From: Akkermansiaceae bacterium | GTDB taxonomy: Bacteria; Verrucomicrobiota; Verrucomicrobiia; Verrucomicrobiales; Akkermansiaceae | DNA length: 35,367 bases | Direction of reading: 5' to 3' | Assembly (NCBI GenBank): GCA_028822935.1 | Contig: JAPKCM010000043.1 | Coordinates: forward strand, 1 to 35,367 | Shown here: one piece after another, positions 26,277 through 33,664 of the stretch | How positions within the stretch are numbered: the stretch's first letter is position 1 | How the letters are laid out: each line of letters starts with the position of its first letter | Notes under the pieces: generated by a model | Told to the model about the DNA's origin: nothing | The model's database searches: none | The model's input: only the letters and a program-made list of their open reading frames with translations | Translations under genes and position numbers: made by a program

Positions 26277-26688
26277 TTCGGCGGGACTTTAGGAGTCTGC
26301 AGTAGAATGAGAAGGGAAATAGTCGGCTGAACAAATGAGATTTCAAATAACTCAGAGAATTAGCTTGTTGTAAGATCATATTACTGAGTATGCATGCGGT
26401 AGCTTTTCCTATTTGGGGGGGCAGCGGCCCTGACTGGTTTCTTCGGAAATTAGCGGGGCTGCTGTATTTATAGGAGATCACTTAAGGCTATTGCTTCTGA
26501 AGCTTGTGCGGGAGACCGTCGGGGACACTGTTGATCTCCTTGAGATAAGGTTCAGTGAGTGCCAACGGTTTTGGCAGTGATTTGAGAATATGGGAGCGTC
26601 TTTTCTTCAAGATTGCTATGTCGTCGACCGGGCCAGGTAATCACTTGGTTTGCTAGCTTAATGAGGGATTCGATATTCATCAATATTC
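26277..26688. other. Intergenic region with a possible frameshifted small gene
   Basis: This 412-base stretch lies between divergent lysS and ilvA. Promoters for both must be here but I could not place them with confidence. The only coding-like signal is on the minus strand at 26488-26680 and is given separately. The rest is relatively AT-rich and shows nothing recognisable. Confidence 0.4.
26488..26680 (-). pseudogene. Possible frameshifted small ORF of unknown function
   Basis: Two overlapping minus-strand frames look more protein-like than their surroundings. The first starts with ATG at 26680 and ends at 26552 (42 residues, MNIESLIKLANQVITWPGRR...). The second ends with TAG at 26488-26490 and contains ILKSLPKPLALTEPYLKEI and a PDGLPHKLQKQ end. 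A single-base frameshift would join them into a protein of about 64 residues. Alternatively the second could start at a TTG at 26610 (40 residues). No family is recognised, and it may be chance. Confidence 0.25.
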
Positions 26689-26739
26689 GTGTTCTTAGGG
26701 AGTGCCAAGGGGCCTAGATTTTGTGAAGCTTCCTTTGTG

Positions 26740-28275
26740 AGCGGGAGAGATTTAGTTGCGGAACTTCGAGAGGCTATCCATCAGGCACGGGCCAGGGTTT
26801 ATCAGGTGGGGGAGCCAACACCGCTGGAGCGCATGGATCTTGAAGGCGAGAGGCAGCCGATCTGGGTCAAGCGTGAGGATCTGGGTCCCGTAAAGGCTTA
26901 CAAATGGCGGGGGGCCTTCAATGGCATGGCGTGCCTGAGTGAAGAGGAGCGGGAGCGAGGGGTAGTCGCGGCTTCGGCGGGAAATCACGCGCAAGGAATT
27001 GCGATCGGAGCGCGGGTGCTCGGGTGCGAGGCGACCATTTTTATGCCAAAGCCGACCCCGGCAGTGAAACGCAAGGCGGTGTCGAGCCATGGGGGGCCCC
27101 GGGTGGCGATTAAGTTGGTGGGCGATAGTTTTTCGGAGGCACAGGAAGCGGCGATTGCCTATGCGAAAGAAACTGGGGCGACATTTATTCCTCCCTACGA
27201 TTCGATCGATGTCATGGGTGGGCAGGGAACCTTGGCCGATGAGATTTTCACGTCGGGCGAAGGGCCTTTTGATCGGGTCTATGTGGCGATTGGTGGAGGG
27301 GGTCTGGCTTCGGCAGTGGCAACATGGCTTAAGAGTTCCTGGCCGGGAGTGAGGGTGATTGGAGTCGAGGGCGTGGATCAGGCGTCGATGTCGGCGGCTT
27401 TTAAAAACGGTGGTCCGACGAGTTTGGATTACGTTGATCTTTTCTGTGATGGCACGGCGGTGACAAAAGTGGGGGAATTGACATACGAGATTTGTCGGAG
27501 TCAGCTGGATGAGATCATTACGGTGACGAACCAGGAAGTCTCTAGTGCGATCAAAGCGCATTGGGACGGTATTCGGGTGATTCCGGAGCCGAGTGGGGCG
27601 ATGAGCTTGGCGGGGTATCTTCAGCAGCGGCGAAATGGGCTGGTTCCTGACGGCGACAAGGTGCTCACGATTCTTTGCGGGGCCAATATGGACTTTGCGA
27701 AGGTGGCGGATATTTCGGCGCAAGCGGGGATTAGTTCCGAGAGGAAGCGGGCTTGGCGCTTTGTTATTCGTGAGGAGCGGGGCTCATTGGTGAGCCTATT
27801 GACGGACCTTCCGGATGAGGTGTCGATTGTTGACCTTCAGTATGGCCGAAGCGCACAGGAAGCGCAGACTCCGATTCTTAGTCTCGATGTCCCGGAAGAA
27901 GATGAGATCGCCTTTGAGGCCTGGCTGGCAAAGAGGAAGGGGGAGGCGACCGATGTGACGGATGAAGTGGAGGCTCGTTATCGGGTGATTCCGTTTTCAA
28001 GACCACTTTTTAAGACTCCACTTTTTGTTGAAGTCGAGTTTCCCGAAAGGGCGGGTGCGTTGTTGGGCTTTATGAAAGAGGTGAGTCCGGTGGCCAGTTT
28101 GTGCTACTTTAACTATCGCTTTTCCGGGGAGCGGATTGGTCGGGCGCTGGTGGGGCTGGATTTTGAGAGTTGCGAGGCCCGGGAAGCGGGACGAGAGGTC
28201 GTTTTTTCTTCCTCAAGAAAGCAGGTGCGCGCAGTCAAAGAAGTCACACTGAGAGAAGCCGAGGCACTTATTTAG
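26740..28275 (+). CDS. ilvA: Threonine ammonia-lyase (threonine deaminase), biosynthetic
   Basis: A PLP enzyme converting threonine to 2-oxobutanoate and ammonia, the entry step of isoleucine synthesis. The PLP-binding Lys lies in VKREDLGPVKAYKWRGAFN, the SAGNHAQG serine/asparagine loop follows, and the phosphate-binding glycine loop is GGGGLASAVA. The region after about residue 320 is a regulatory ACT-like part with FPERAGALLGFMKEV, which is present in the feedback-inhibited biosynthetic form. The frame is open from a GTG at 26689; the GTG at 26740 (511 residues) gives a length nearer E. coli IlvA (514), but neither has a good ribosome-binding site. No other ilv genes are nearby. Confidence 0.92.
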   Translation, partial: SGRDLVAELREAIHQARARVYQVGEPTPLERMDLEGERQPIWVKREDLGPVKAYKWRGAFNGMACLSEEERERGVVAASAGNHAQGIAIGARVLGCEATIFMPKPTPAVKRKAVSSHGGPRVAIKLVGDSFSEAQEAAIAYAKETGATFIPPYDSIDVMGGQGTLADEIFTSGEGPFDRVYVAIGGGGLASAVATWLKSSWPGVRVIGVEGVDQASMSAAFKNGGPTSLDYVDLFCDGTAVTKVGELTYEICRSQLDEIITVTNQEVSSAIKAHWDGIRVIPEPSGAMSLAGYLQQRRNGLVPDGDKVLTILCGANMDFAKVADISAQAGISSERKRAWRFVIREERGSLVSLLTDLPDEVSIVDLQYGRSAQEAQTPILSLDVPEEDEIAFEAWLAKRKGEATDVTDEVEARYRVIPFSRPLFKTPLFVEVEFPERAGALLGFMKEVSPVASLCYFNYRFSGERIGRALVGLDFESCEAREAGREVVFSSSRKQVRAVKEVTLREAEALI

Positions 28276-28492
28276 CTTTTTCAATGCTCTTGATGTAGAC
28301 GACGAGACTCCAAATATCAATTAGGGCCGCGGCCGCCGGGCCATCGCCTTTTCCTTCGGGTCCGTGACAGCTGGCGCAAAGTTGCACGAATTTTTCTTTG
28401 CCCTTGGCGGCATGGAGCGCGCGATCTTTTTTTCTGTTTATGCCACGCGGGTGACATTGGGAGGCCGATAGCGGTGGCATAGTTTTCGACAT
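28268..28492 (-). pseudogene. Internally deleted cytochrome c (haem motif kept, distal part lost)
   Basis: The 74-residue frame contains a normal mono-haem cytochrome c start, KGKEKFVQLCASCHGPEGKG followed by DGPAAAAL, with a CASCH haem site. It then jumps straight to a typical cytochrome C-terminal helix, IDIWSLVVYIKSIEKAK. The usual 35-50 intervening residues, including the Met axial ligand, are absent, and the first 27 residues do not look like a signal peptide. It is most simply read as an in-frame internal deletion in a decaying gene. The stop overlaps the ilvA end by 8 bases. A short functional haem peptide is not excluded. Confidence 0.55.
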
Positions 28493-28744
28493 CCTTCCAT
28501 CGGGGGGAGGCCTTGGGCGAAGGACAGGATGCTATTGAGATCCGTATTTGTCATTTTCGTAAAGGCTCTTCGATCACTTCCCGATCTCGTGAAGGGGAAG
28601 GTTTTCGTGCTTCTCCGGGATGAAGTGTCTGGAACAACGAGAAAAATCCTAGAGGAGACAGTCCCGGGATTTTCGGTGAAGTGGGCACGAAAAAAACGGC
28701 ACCGAATTTCTTCGAGGCCGCTTTGTGAGAATGAATGAGAGCGC
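28493..28744. other. Intergenic remnant between cytochrome fragment and clpP
   Basis: No intact gene. On the minus strand a helical stretch FTKMTNTDLNSILSFAQGL lies at about 28505-28560 and resembles the C-terminal helix of cytochrome c or related domains, so this may be more of the same decayed locus. A plus-strand frame at 28529-28738 has no recognisable features. Confidence 0.3.
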
Positions 28745-29392
28745 TTAGTTATCTTCGCTCGCAGGGAGGTTCGTGCGGCCTTCGAGGACTTTGTCGACGA
28801 GGCCGAAGGCGACGGATTCTTCCGCAGACATGTAGTTGTCACGGTCCGATGCTTTCTCGAGCTCCTCGGAGGTTTTTCCACAGTGATGGGCTAGGATATC
28901 GTTGAGGCGACGCTTGAGGGAATACATGAATTCCACGGTGCGCTCGACGTCGGCTGCTGTTCCCTGTGCTCCGCCGGAGACCTGGTGGATCATCACGTGG
29001 GAGTTCGGGAGAGCAAAGCGCTTGCCCTTGGTTCCTGCCGTGAGAAGGACAGATCCCATGGAGGCGCAGATGCCGATGCAGTAGGTGTTCACATCACAGG
29101 TGAGGAACTGCATGGTATCGTAGATCGCGAGCCCTGAGGTGACCGAACCACCGGGGGAGTTGATGTAGATGTGAATGTCCTTTTTAGGATCCTGCATCTG
29201 GAGGAAAAGCATCTGGGCAATGACCGAGTTGGCCACGCCGTCATCGATTCCCGTTCCGATGAAAATAATCCGGTCCTTGAGGAGCCGAGAGTAGATGTCA
29301 AAGGCGCGTTCGCCACGGCCATCGGACTCGATGACGGTGGGGATGTAGTAATTGTTCTGAGGCGTCTCAGAGGAAGAGGTGGGTGTAGTCAT
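28745..29392 (-). CDS. clpP: ATP-dependent Clp protease proteolytic subunit
   Basis: A serine protease subunit that forms the tetradecameric Clp chamber and degrades unfolded or tagged proteins delivered by ClpX or ClpA/C. The 215-residue product has the catalytic Ser111 in [14 protein letters not shown] and His136 in [11 protein letters not shown], with the Ser-His spacing of 25 as in E. coli ClpP; the Asp lies in the [11 protein letters not shown] helix. The [19 protein letters not shown] and [15 protein letters not shown] segments are typical. It follows the trigger factor gene with a 2-base gap. clpX, usually next, is not present downstream here. Confidence 0.96.
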   Translation of the reverse strand: MTTPTSSSETPQNNYYIPTVIESDGRGERAFDIYSRLLKDRIIFIGTGIDDGVANSVIAQMLFLQMQDPKKDIHIYINSPGGSVTSGLAIYDTMQFLTCDVNTYCIGICASMGSVLLTAGTKGKRFALPNSHVMIHQVSGGAQGTAADVERTVEFMYSLKRRLNDILAHHCGKTSEELEKASDRDNYMSAEESVAFGLVDKVLEGRTNLPASEDN

Positions 29393-29394
29393 GC

Positions 29395-30726
29395 TTAGCT
29401 TTCTTCAGTTGGAGCTTCAACCTCAGTGACGGTCGCGTTGCTTACGAGAAAGTCAACGGCCTTACTGAGAAGCATATTCTGGCGGATGTTGCTGAGCTGT
29501 CCGTTCTTTTGGAGCTCTTTCATGTACTTCTTCACGGGCTGCTTGTCCTGCTTGGCCATCATAGTGACCCGCTGGAGGACTTCGCTGCTCTCGACCGTCA
29601 TTTTTTCGGCCTTGGCGATTTCCTGAAGAAGGAAATTTGACTTCAGGCTATTGACGGCACGGCCTTCGGCGGCGGCAAAGAGTTCCTGTTGGCGGGTTTC
29701 GATGTCTCCGTCAGACATGCCAGCCTGCATTCCTTCTTCGACCATGGCATCAGCCTGGCCTTGAGTCTCTGACTTGAGCAGTTCCTCGGGGAGTTCGAAG
29801 TTGGTTAATGAAGCCAGCTTGTCAATGACGGCATTGACCGTGATTTCTTGCTTTTGCTTGTTCGCGCGCGCTTCCAAGTCGTCGCGGATGAGGCCTTTGA
29901 CGTCTTCGAGTGTTTTGTCAGGGGCGATCTTTCCGGCCAACTCGTCGTCGAGTTCTGGGAGGGCTTCGCTTTTGAGCTCCTTCACTTTTACCTGGAAGAC
30001 GGCTTCCTTTTCGCGAAGTGCTTCGATAGGGAAGTCCTCAGGAAGAGTAACGGTGATCTCTTTTTCATCGCCGGGCTTGGTGCCGATCAGTTCGTCGGTG
30101 AAACCAGGGAAGAAGGCTTCATCCTCGATTCGGATCCAGTAACCTTCGTTCGAAGATAGAGGCTTGGCTTGTTCGCCTCCGATTTCTTCGAGAGTTTTTC
30201 CGTCGCTGGTGGCGGTGTAGTCGATGATGGCAAGGTCGCCTTTTTCGGCGGTGCGGTCGTCGATGTCTTCGTAGTCAGAAAAACGCTGGCGAAGCTGCTC
30301 AAGCTGCTCGTCGACATTTTCGTCGGTGACCTCGATCTTAGGAATTTCGACATCCAGGCCTTTATATTCCGGAAGGTCGAAGGTAGGAGCGAGGACAAGC
30401 TCGACATTGAAAGTAAAACTTTCGTCGGCGTGGTGGGTGACATCCTGAGGAGCTTTGACGTTGAGGATATTGAGATCCTCGTTTTGCTTCACTGCTTCCT
30501 GGAAGGCATTTTGGAAGAGGCGGGACTCCAGTTCCTGGATGATCGCTGGTCCGTGATGCTTGGTGATCACTGCTTTGGGAGCTTTGCCGGGGCGGAAGCC
30601 TGGGATGCGAGACTGACGAGCAAAAGCTTTCACGATTTGATCGCGCTCTTTGTTTACAGTATCAGCGGGCACCTCGGCACTGAGGGTGGCAAGGCAGTTC
30701 GGTTGGTTTTCGACGCGAATATTCAT
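29395..30726 (-). CDS. tig: Trigger factor (ribosome-associated chaperone and prolyl isomerase)
   Basis: This protein binds the ribosome tunnel exit and assists folding of nascent chains. Over 443 residues it has the N-terminal ribosome-binding domain with the signature GFRPGKAP (near residue 43), an FKBP-like isomerase domain (about 160-245, [20 protein letters not shown]), and a long helical C-terminal chaperone domain (about 250-435). It lies immediately upstream of clpP, the conserved tig-clpP order. It is divergent from bamA. Confidence 0.96.
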   Translation of the reverse strand: MNIRVENQPNCLATLSAEVPADTVNKERDQIVKAFARQSRIPGFRPGKAPKAVITKHHGPAIIQELESRLFQNAFQEAVKQNEDLNILNVKAPQDVTHHADESFTFNVELVLAPTFDLPEYKGLDVEIPKIEVTDENVDEQLEQLRQRFSDYEDIDDRTAEKGDLAIIDYTATSDGKTLEEIGGEQAKPLSSNEGYWIRIEDEAFFPGFTDELIGTKPGDEKEITVTLPEDFPIEALREKEAVFQVKVKELKSEALPELDDELAGKIAPDKTLEDVKGLIRDDLEARANKQKQEITVNAVIDKLASLTNFELPEELLKSETQGQADAMVEEGMQAGMSDGDIETRQQELFAAAEGRAVNSLKSNFLLQEIAKAEKMTVESSEVLQRVTMMAKQDKQPVKKYMKELQKNGQLSNIRQNMLLSKAVDFLVSNATVTEVEAPTEES

Positions 30727-30845
30727 TAAAAATCTTACTCGGTAGTAATAGAGGCGAGAAGCTAGGGAGGATCAGACGGGAGGTCAAGGGAGGGGGAACG
30801 CGATTTTTTTTGGGATAAATCCTGACAGGGGGCACTTCATTCCGC

Positions 30846-30875
30846 TTGACGTAAGTGGGGATGGCGGGGCGTAAT
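30846..30875 (+). promoter_or_regulatory. Candidate sigma-70-like promoter of bamA
   Basis: TTGACG (30846-30851, five of six to the -35 consensus) is followed 18 bases later by CGTAAT (30870-30875, four of six to the -10 consensus). This would start transcription about 20 bases before the ATG at 30903 and favours that start over the GTG at 30855. Confidence 0.3.
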
Positions 30876-30902
30876 CCTTCTGGTCTCTTTTCACAAAAGC
30901 TT

Positions 30903-33254
30903 ATGTTCCTACGTTTTCTTGTGCAGCGCGCAATTCTATCTCTCAGCATGGGAGTCGTCGTGGTGACGAGTCCGGCTCTAATTCAGCCGGCTTCGGCCCA
31001 GAACTTCCTCCTCGAAGCCAATCAATTCGAGGGGAAGAAAGTGACCGAAGTGCAGATTCGCTATCGCGGTCCCAAGACCGTGAATGAAGCCCGGCTTCGT
31101 AATCATATGTCGGTCGCTCCGGGAAAGAAATATAGTCAGGCGGTTCTCGATGAAGACATCCGCACTCTCTACAGTAGTGGGCTCGTCGACGATATACAGT
31201 TTTATGCCGAGGATCAGGAAGGCGGAGTCAAGGTCATTGCCGAAGTGGTGACTCGTCCGCTTATCAATGGTTTGGGCTTTGATGGAAACACCACCTTCTC
31301 AGATAAGAAGCTCGCGAATGAGACCAAGCTTGGTGTCGGGCAGATTCTTAGTGATGAGGATATTCTCACCGCGCGAAGGAACATCGAGAAACTTTACCAG
31401 GGCTATGGCTACCCGGATATGGGAGTGTCGCACCGTCTTCAAGCGACGGAGCGCCCCGGCTTTGCAGACCTGATCTTCCTCATTGAAGAGGGATCCAAGA
31501 ACGAGATTAGCGAGATTCGTTTCCAGGGAAATAATGCCTTGAAGGACGCTGACCTCCGCAAAGAGATGGAGACAAAGGAGAAGGGTTGGTTTTCTTGGTT
31601 TACCAAGTCCGGAAGAATCGACAACGTGTCGCTTGATCAGGATTTGGAAAAGATTGCTGATTTTTACCGCAGTCGGGGATACTGGCGGGTCAAAGTTGGG
31701 GTTCCCCAGCGGGTAGCGGTTAAAAATGGGCGGGTTGATCTCGTGGTTCCCATTAAGGAAGGTCCAAAATACACCGTGAATTCGGTCAGCTTTCCCGGGA
31801 TCAAGATTTTCACTCCCGCGGAACTCAATCCTGCTCTGACCCTCGTGCCGGGTATGCCCTTTTCCTCTGGTAAAATGAGCGACGATATTCGCATGATCCG
31901 GAGTTATTATGGATCCCGAGGTTATGCTGATGCCTCTCCTGTTCCTGATATTCAAGATGCAGGCGGGAACAAGGTGAACATTTTCTACCGTGTTACTCCA
32001 GGTCGTCGCTACAAAGTGGGCGATATTCGTATCCAAGGAAATACCAAGAGTCAGGAGCGGGTGATCCGTCGTGAGATCCCCATGCTTCCGGGGGAGAATT
32101 TCAACTCTGTGGATCTTGAGACGACAAAGCGCCGTCTCAAGAACTTGAACTACTTTAATGACGTGCAAGTCAGCAATGGAGGAACGTCCCAAACCGGATA
32201 CCGCGACGTCAATATTCTTGTGAACGAGAAGCAGACTGGTTCGATCAACTTTGGTCTTGGGCTGAGTTCGATTGATAACATCGTGGGATTTATCAATCTG
32301 GAGCAGCAAAATTTCAATATCTTCAATCCTTGGAACTTCACGGGAGGAGGGCAGCGATTCCAGATGAGCCTCCGTGCGGGAGCCGAGCGTAAGGATTTAC
32401 GGGTCTCGCTCACAGAACCTTGGTTCTTGGGACAGAAGTTGGCTCTCGGAACGGAACTCTTCTATCGGGATCTCCTTTACCTCAGTGATGAATATGACCA
32501 GACCAATGTGGGTGGTTCAATCTTCATTCGGAAGCCAGTGGGCCGTAAGGCTTACTTGAAGGCGGAGTATCGTCTTGAGAACGTTGAGGTCGACGCCGAC
32601 GCCGGAACGAGTGCTGCCTTCAATGCCCTCTCGGGAGATTTCTTTCGAAGTGCTCTTGCCCTCAACTACGTTTTCGATAGTCGCGACAGTAACATCACGC
32701 CACGGAAGGGCCACAAGTTTGATGTTGGAGTGACTTTGGCAGGGGGAGTGATCGGCGGTGACGTCGAGACTTACACTTTTACGGCCTCAGGATCGAAGCA
32801 CTGGAACTTGGCCTGGGATACAATCCTGACGGTGCGTGGTTCGATGAACGTGGTTGATAGTTTTGCCGACAACGACGACGTTCCTATCTTCGAGCGCCAG
32901 TTCTTAGGAGGACAGCGCGACCTACGGGGCTTTGAGTTCCGCGATGTTGGACCGCGCGATACGGGAGCGACGGACGAGGTGCTTGGAGGAAACACCAGTG
33001 CCTTCGCTTCGGCGGAATACACCTTCCCGATTATCGAGTCAGTGCGTGGTGCGGTATTCTACGACGTAGGATTTGTGAATGAAGATTCCTGGGATTTCGG
33101 AGGAAGTAATCTTGCTAGCGATGCTGGCTTTGGATTCCGCTTGAATCTCCCTCTGGGGCCTTTGGCGGTGGACTATGCGATTCCCCTCAATGCCCCAGAT
33201 ACGTTGTCGGAAAAAGGTGGGCAGTTTAACTTCTATCTGAATTACCAATTCTAA
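30903..33254 (+). CDS. bamA: Outer membrane protein assembly factor BamA
   Basis: This is the core of the machine that inserts beta-barrel proteins into the outer membrane. After a signal peptide (LSMGVVVVTSPALIQPASA, cleavage likely before QNF) come five POTRA repeats (about 30-430, with recurring G-Y/F-P and V.I.G..... segments) and a C-terminal 16-strand barrel. The substrate-lock motif is seen as LGGQRDLRGFEFR, and the protein ends in Phe, as barrel proteins do. At 783 residues from 30903 (799 from a GTG at 30855) it is a standard length. Its presence shows a diderm envelope. The usual downstream neighbours (skp, lpxD) are absent; a hairpin-rich spacer follows. Confidence 0.95.
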   Translation: MFLRFLVQRAILSLSMGVVVVTSPALIQPASAQNFLLEANQFEGKKVTEVQIRYRGPKTVNEARLRNHMSVAPGKKYSQAVLDEDIRTLYSSGLVDDIQFYAEDQEGGVKVIAEVVTRPLINGLGFDGNTTFSDKKLANETKLGVGQILSDEDILTARRNIEKLYQGYGYPDMGVSHRLQATERPGFADLIFLIEEGSKNEISEIRFQGNNALKDADLRKEMETKEKGWFSWFTKSGRIDNVSLDQDLEKIADFYRSRGYWRVKVGVPQRVAVKNGRVDLVVPIKEGPKYTVNSVSFPGIKIFTPAELNPALTLVPGMPFSSGKMSDDIRMIRSYYGSRGYADASPVPDIQDAGGNKVNIFYRVTPGRRYKVGDIRIQGNTKSQERVIRREIPMLPGENFNSVDLETTKRRLKNLNYFNDVQVSNGGTSQTGYRDVNILVNEKQTGSINFGLGLSSIDNIVGFINLEQQNFNIFNPWNFTGGGQRFQMSLRAGAERKDLRVSLTEPWFLGQKLALGTELFYRDLLYLSDEYDQTNVGGSIFIRKPVGRKAYLKAEYRLENVEVDADAGTSAAFNALSGDFFRSALALNYVFDSRDSNITPRKGHKFDVGVTLAGGVIGGDVETYTFTASGSKHWNLAWDTILTVRGSMNVVDSFADNDDVPIFERQFLGGQRDLRGFEFRDVGPRDTGATDEVLGGNTSAFASAEYTFPIIESVRGAVFYDVGFVNEDSWDFGGSNLASDAGFGFRLNLPLGPLAVDYAIPLNAPDTLSEKGGQFNFYLNYQF

Positions 33255-33664
33255 AACCTCACTACAGAGGTGGCTCTCTTTTCCTTGGGCTTGGTTCATT
33301 TACTTTTTGCCGATCTTAGGACGGGCCATCATCCTTTGGCTTGATGGGAGGAATTTACAAAAAGTAGGGGCTGGAAATCTCTATTACTGAAACGCGAACA
33401 TAAGCGACGAGCAAGTTCCCTCGAAGGGGCAAGATGCATCGTCGATAGGTTCTGGCAATTCTGCGAGGGGCGCTTGCTAGCGCGCATCGATCAGAGCGGG
33501 TTTGGCTTGCTGCGCCAGGCAAGCGCTCTGCTCAACCAAGCCACCTGGATCTCTGACTAGAAAATTAATCACTTTGCCGTCAATCGATCATCCATAAATG
33601 TCTTGTTGACAGACGATTGCGGATCTGAAAACTTCATCCTCACAATAAATACTTGTAAATTCTT
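33255..33664. other. Hairpin-rich intergenic region after bamA
   Basis: No gene is seen in this 410-base gap. Inverted repeats are frequent: ACCTC/GAGGT (33256-33271) just after the bamA stop; TACTTTTTG (33301-33309) with CAAAAAGTA (33358-33366) enclosing CCATCA (33326-33331) and TGATGG (33342-33347); CGACGA (33405-33410) with TCGTCG (33439-33444); GCTTGC (33505-33510) with GCAAGC (33519-33524); and TGGCTTG (33503-33509) with CAAGCCA (33537-33543). Together these could form a structured RNA or be a remnant of a small palindromic element. Confidence 0.5.
33326..33347. terminator. Hairpin nested in an outer 9-bp inverted repeat, possible bamA terminator or ncRNA part
   Basis: CCATCA and TGATGG pair around a loop in which CC and GG can extend the stem. 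The whole lies inside the 9-base inverted repeat 33301-33309 / 33358-33366. No T-run follows on the plus strand, so a classical intrinsic terminator is not shown. Confidence 0.35.

Noticed and set aside
26752-27723. Minus-strand open frame of 323 codons opposite ilvA
   Set aside because: Antisense to a clear threonine deaminase; the product is rich in Arg, His and Pro with no domain.
31299-32309. Minus-strand open frame of 336 codons opposite bamA
   Set aside because: Antisense to intact POTRA repeats; no family resemblance.
33606-33634. TTGACA box upstream of the LamG gene as a promoter
   Set aside because: The -35 match is perfect but no acceptable -10 element lies 16-19 bases downstream.
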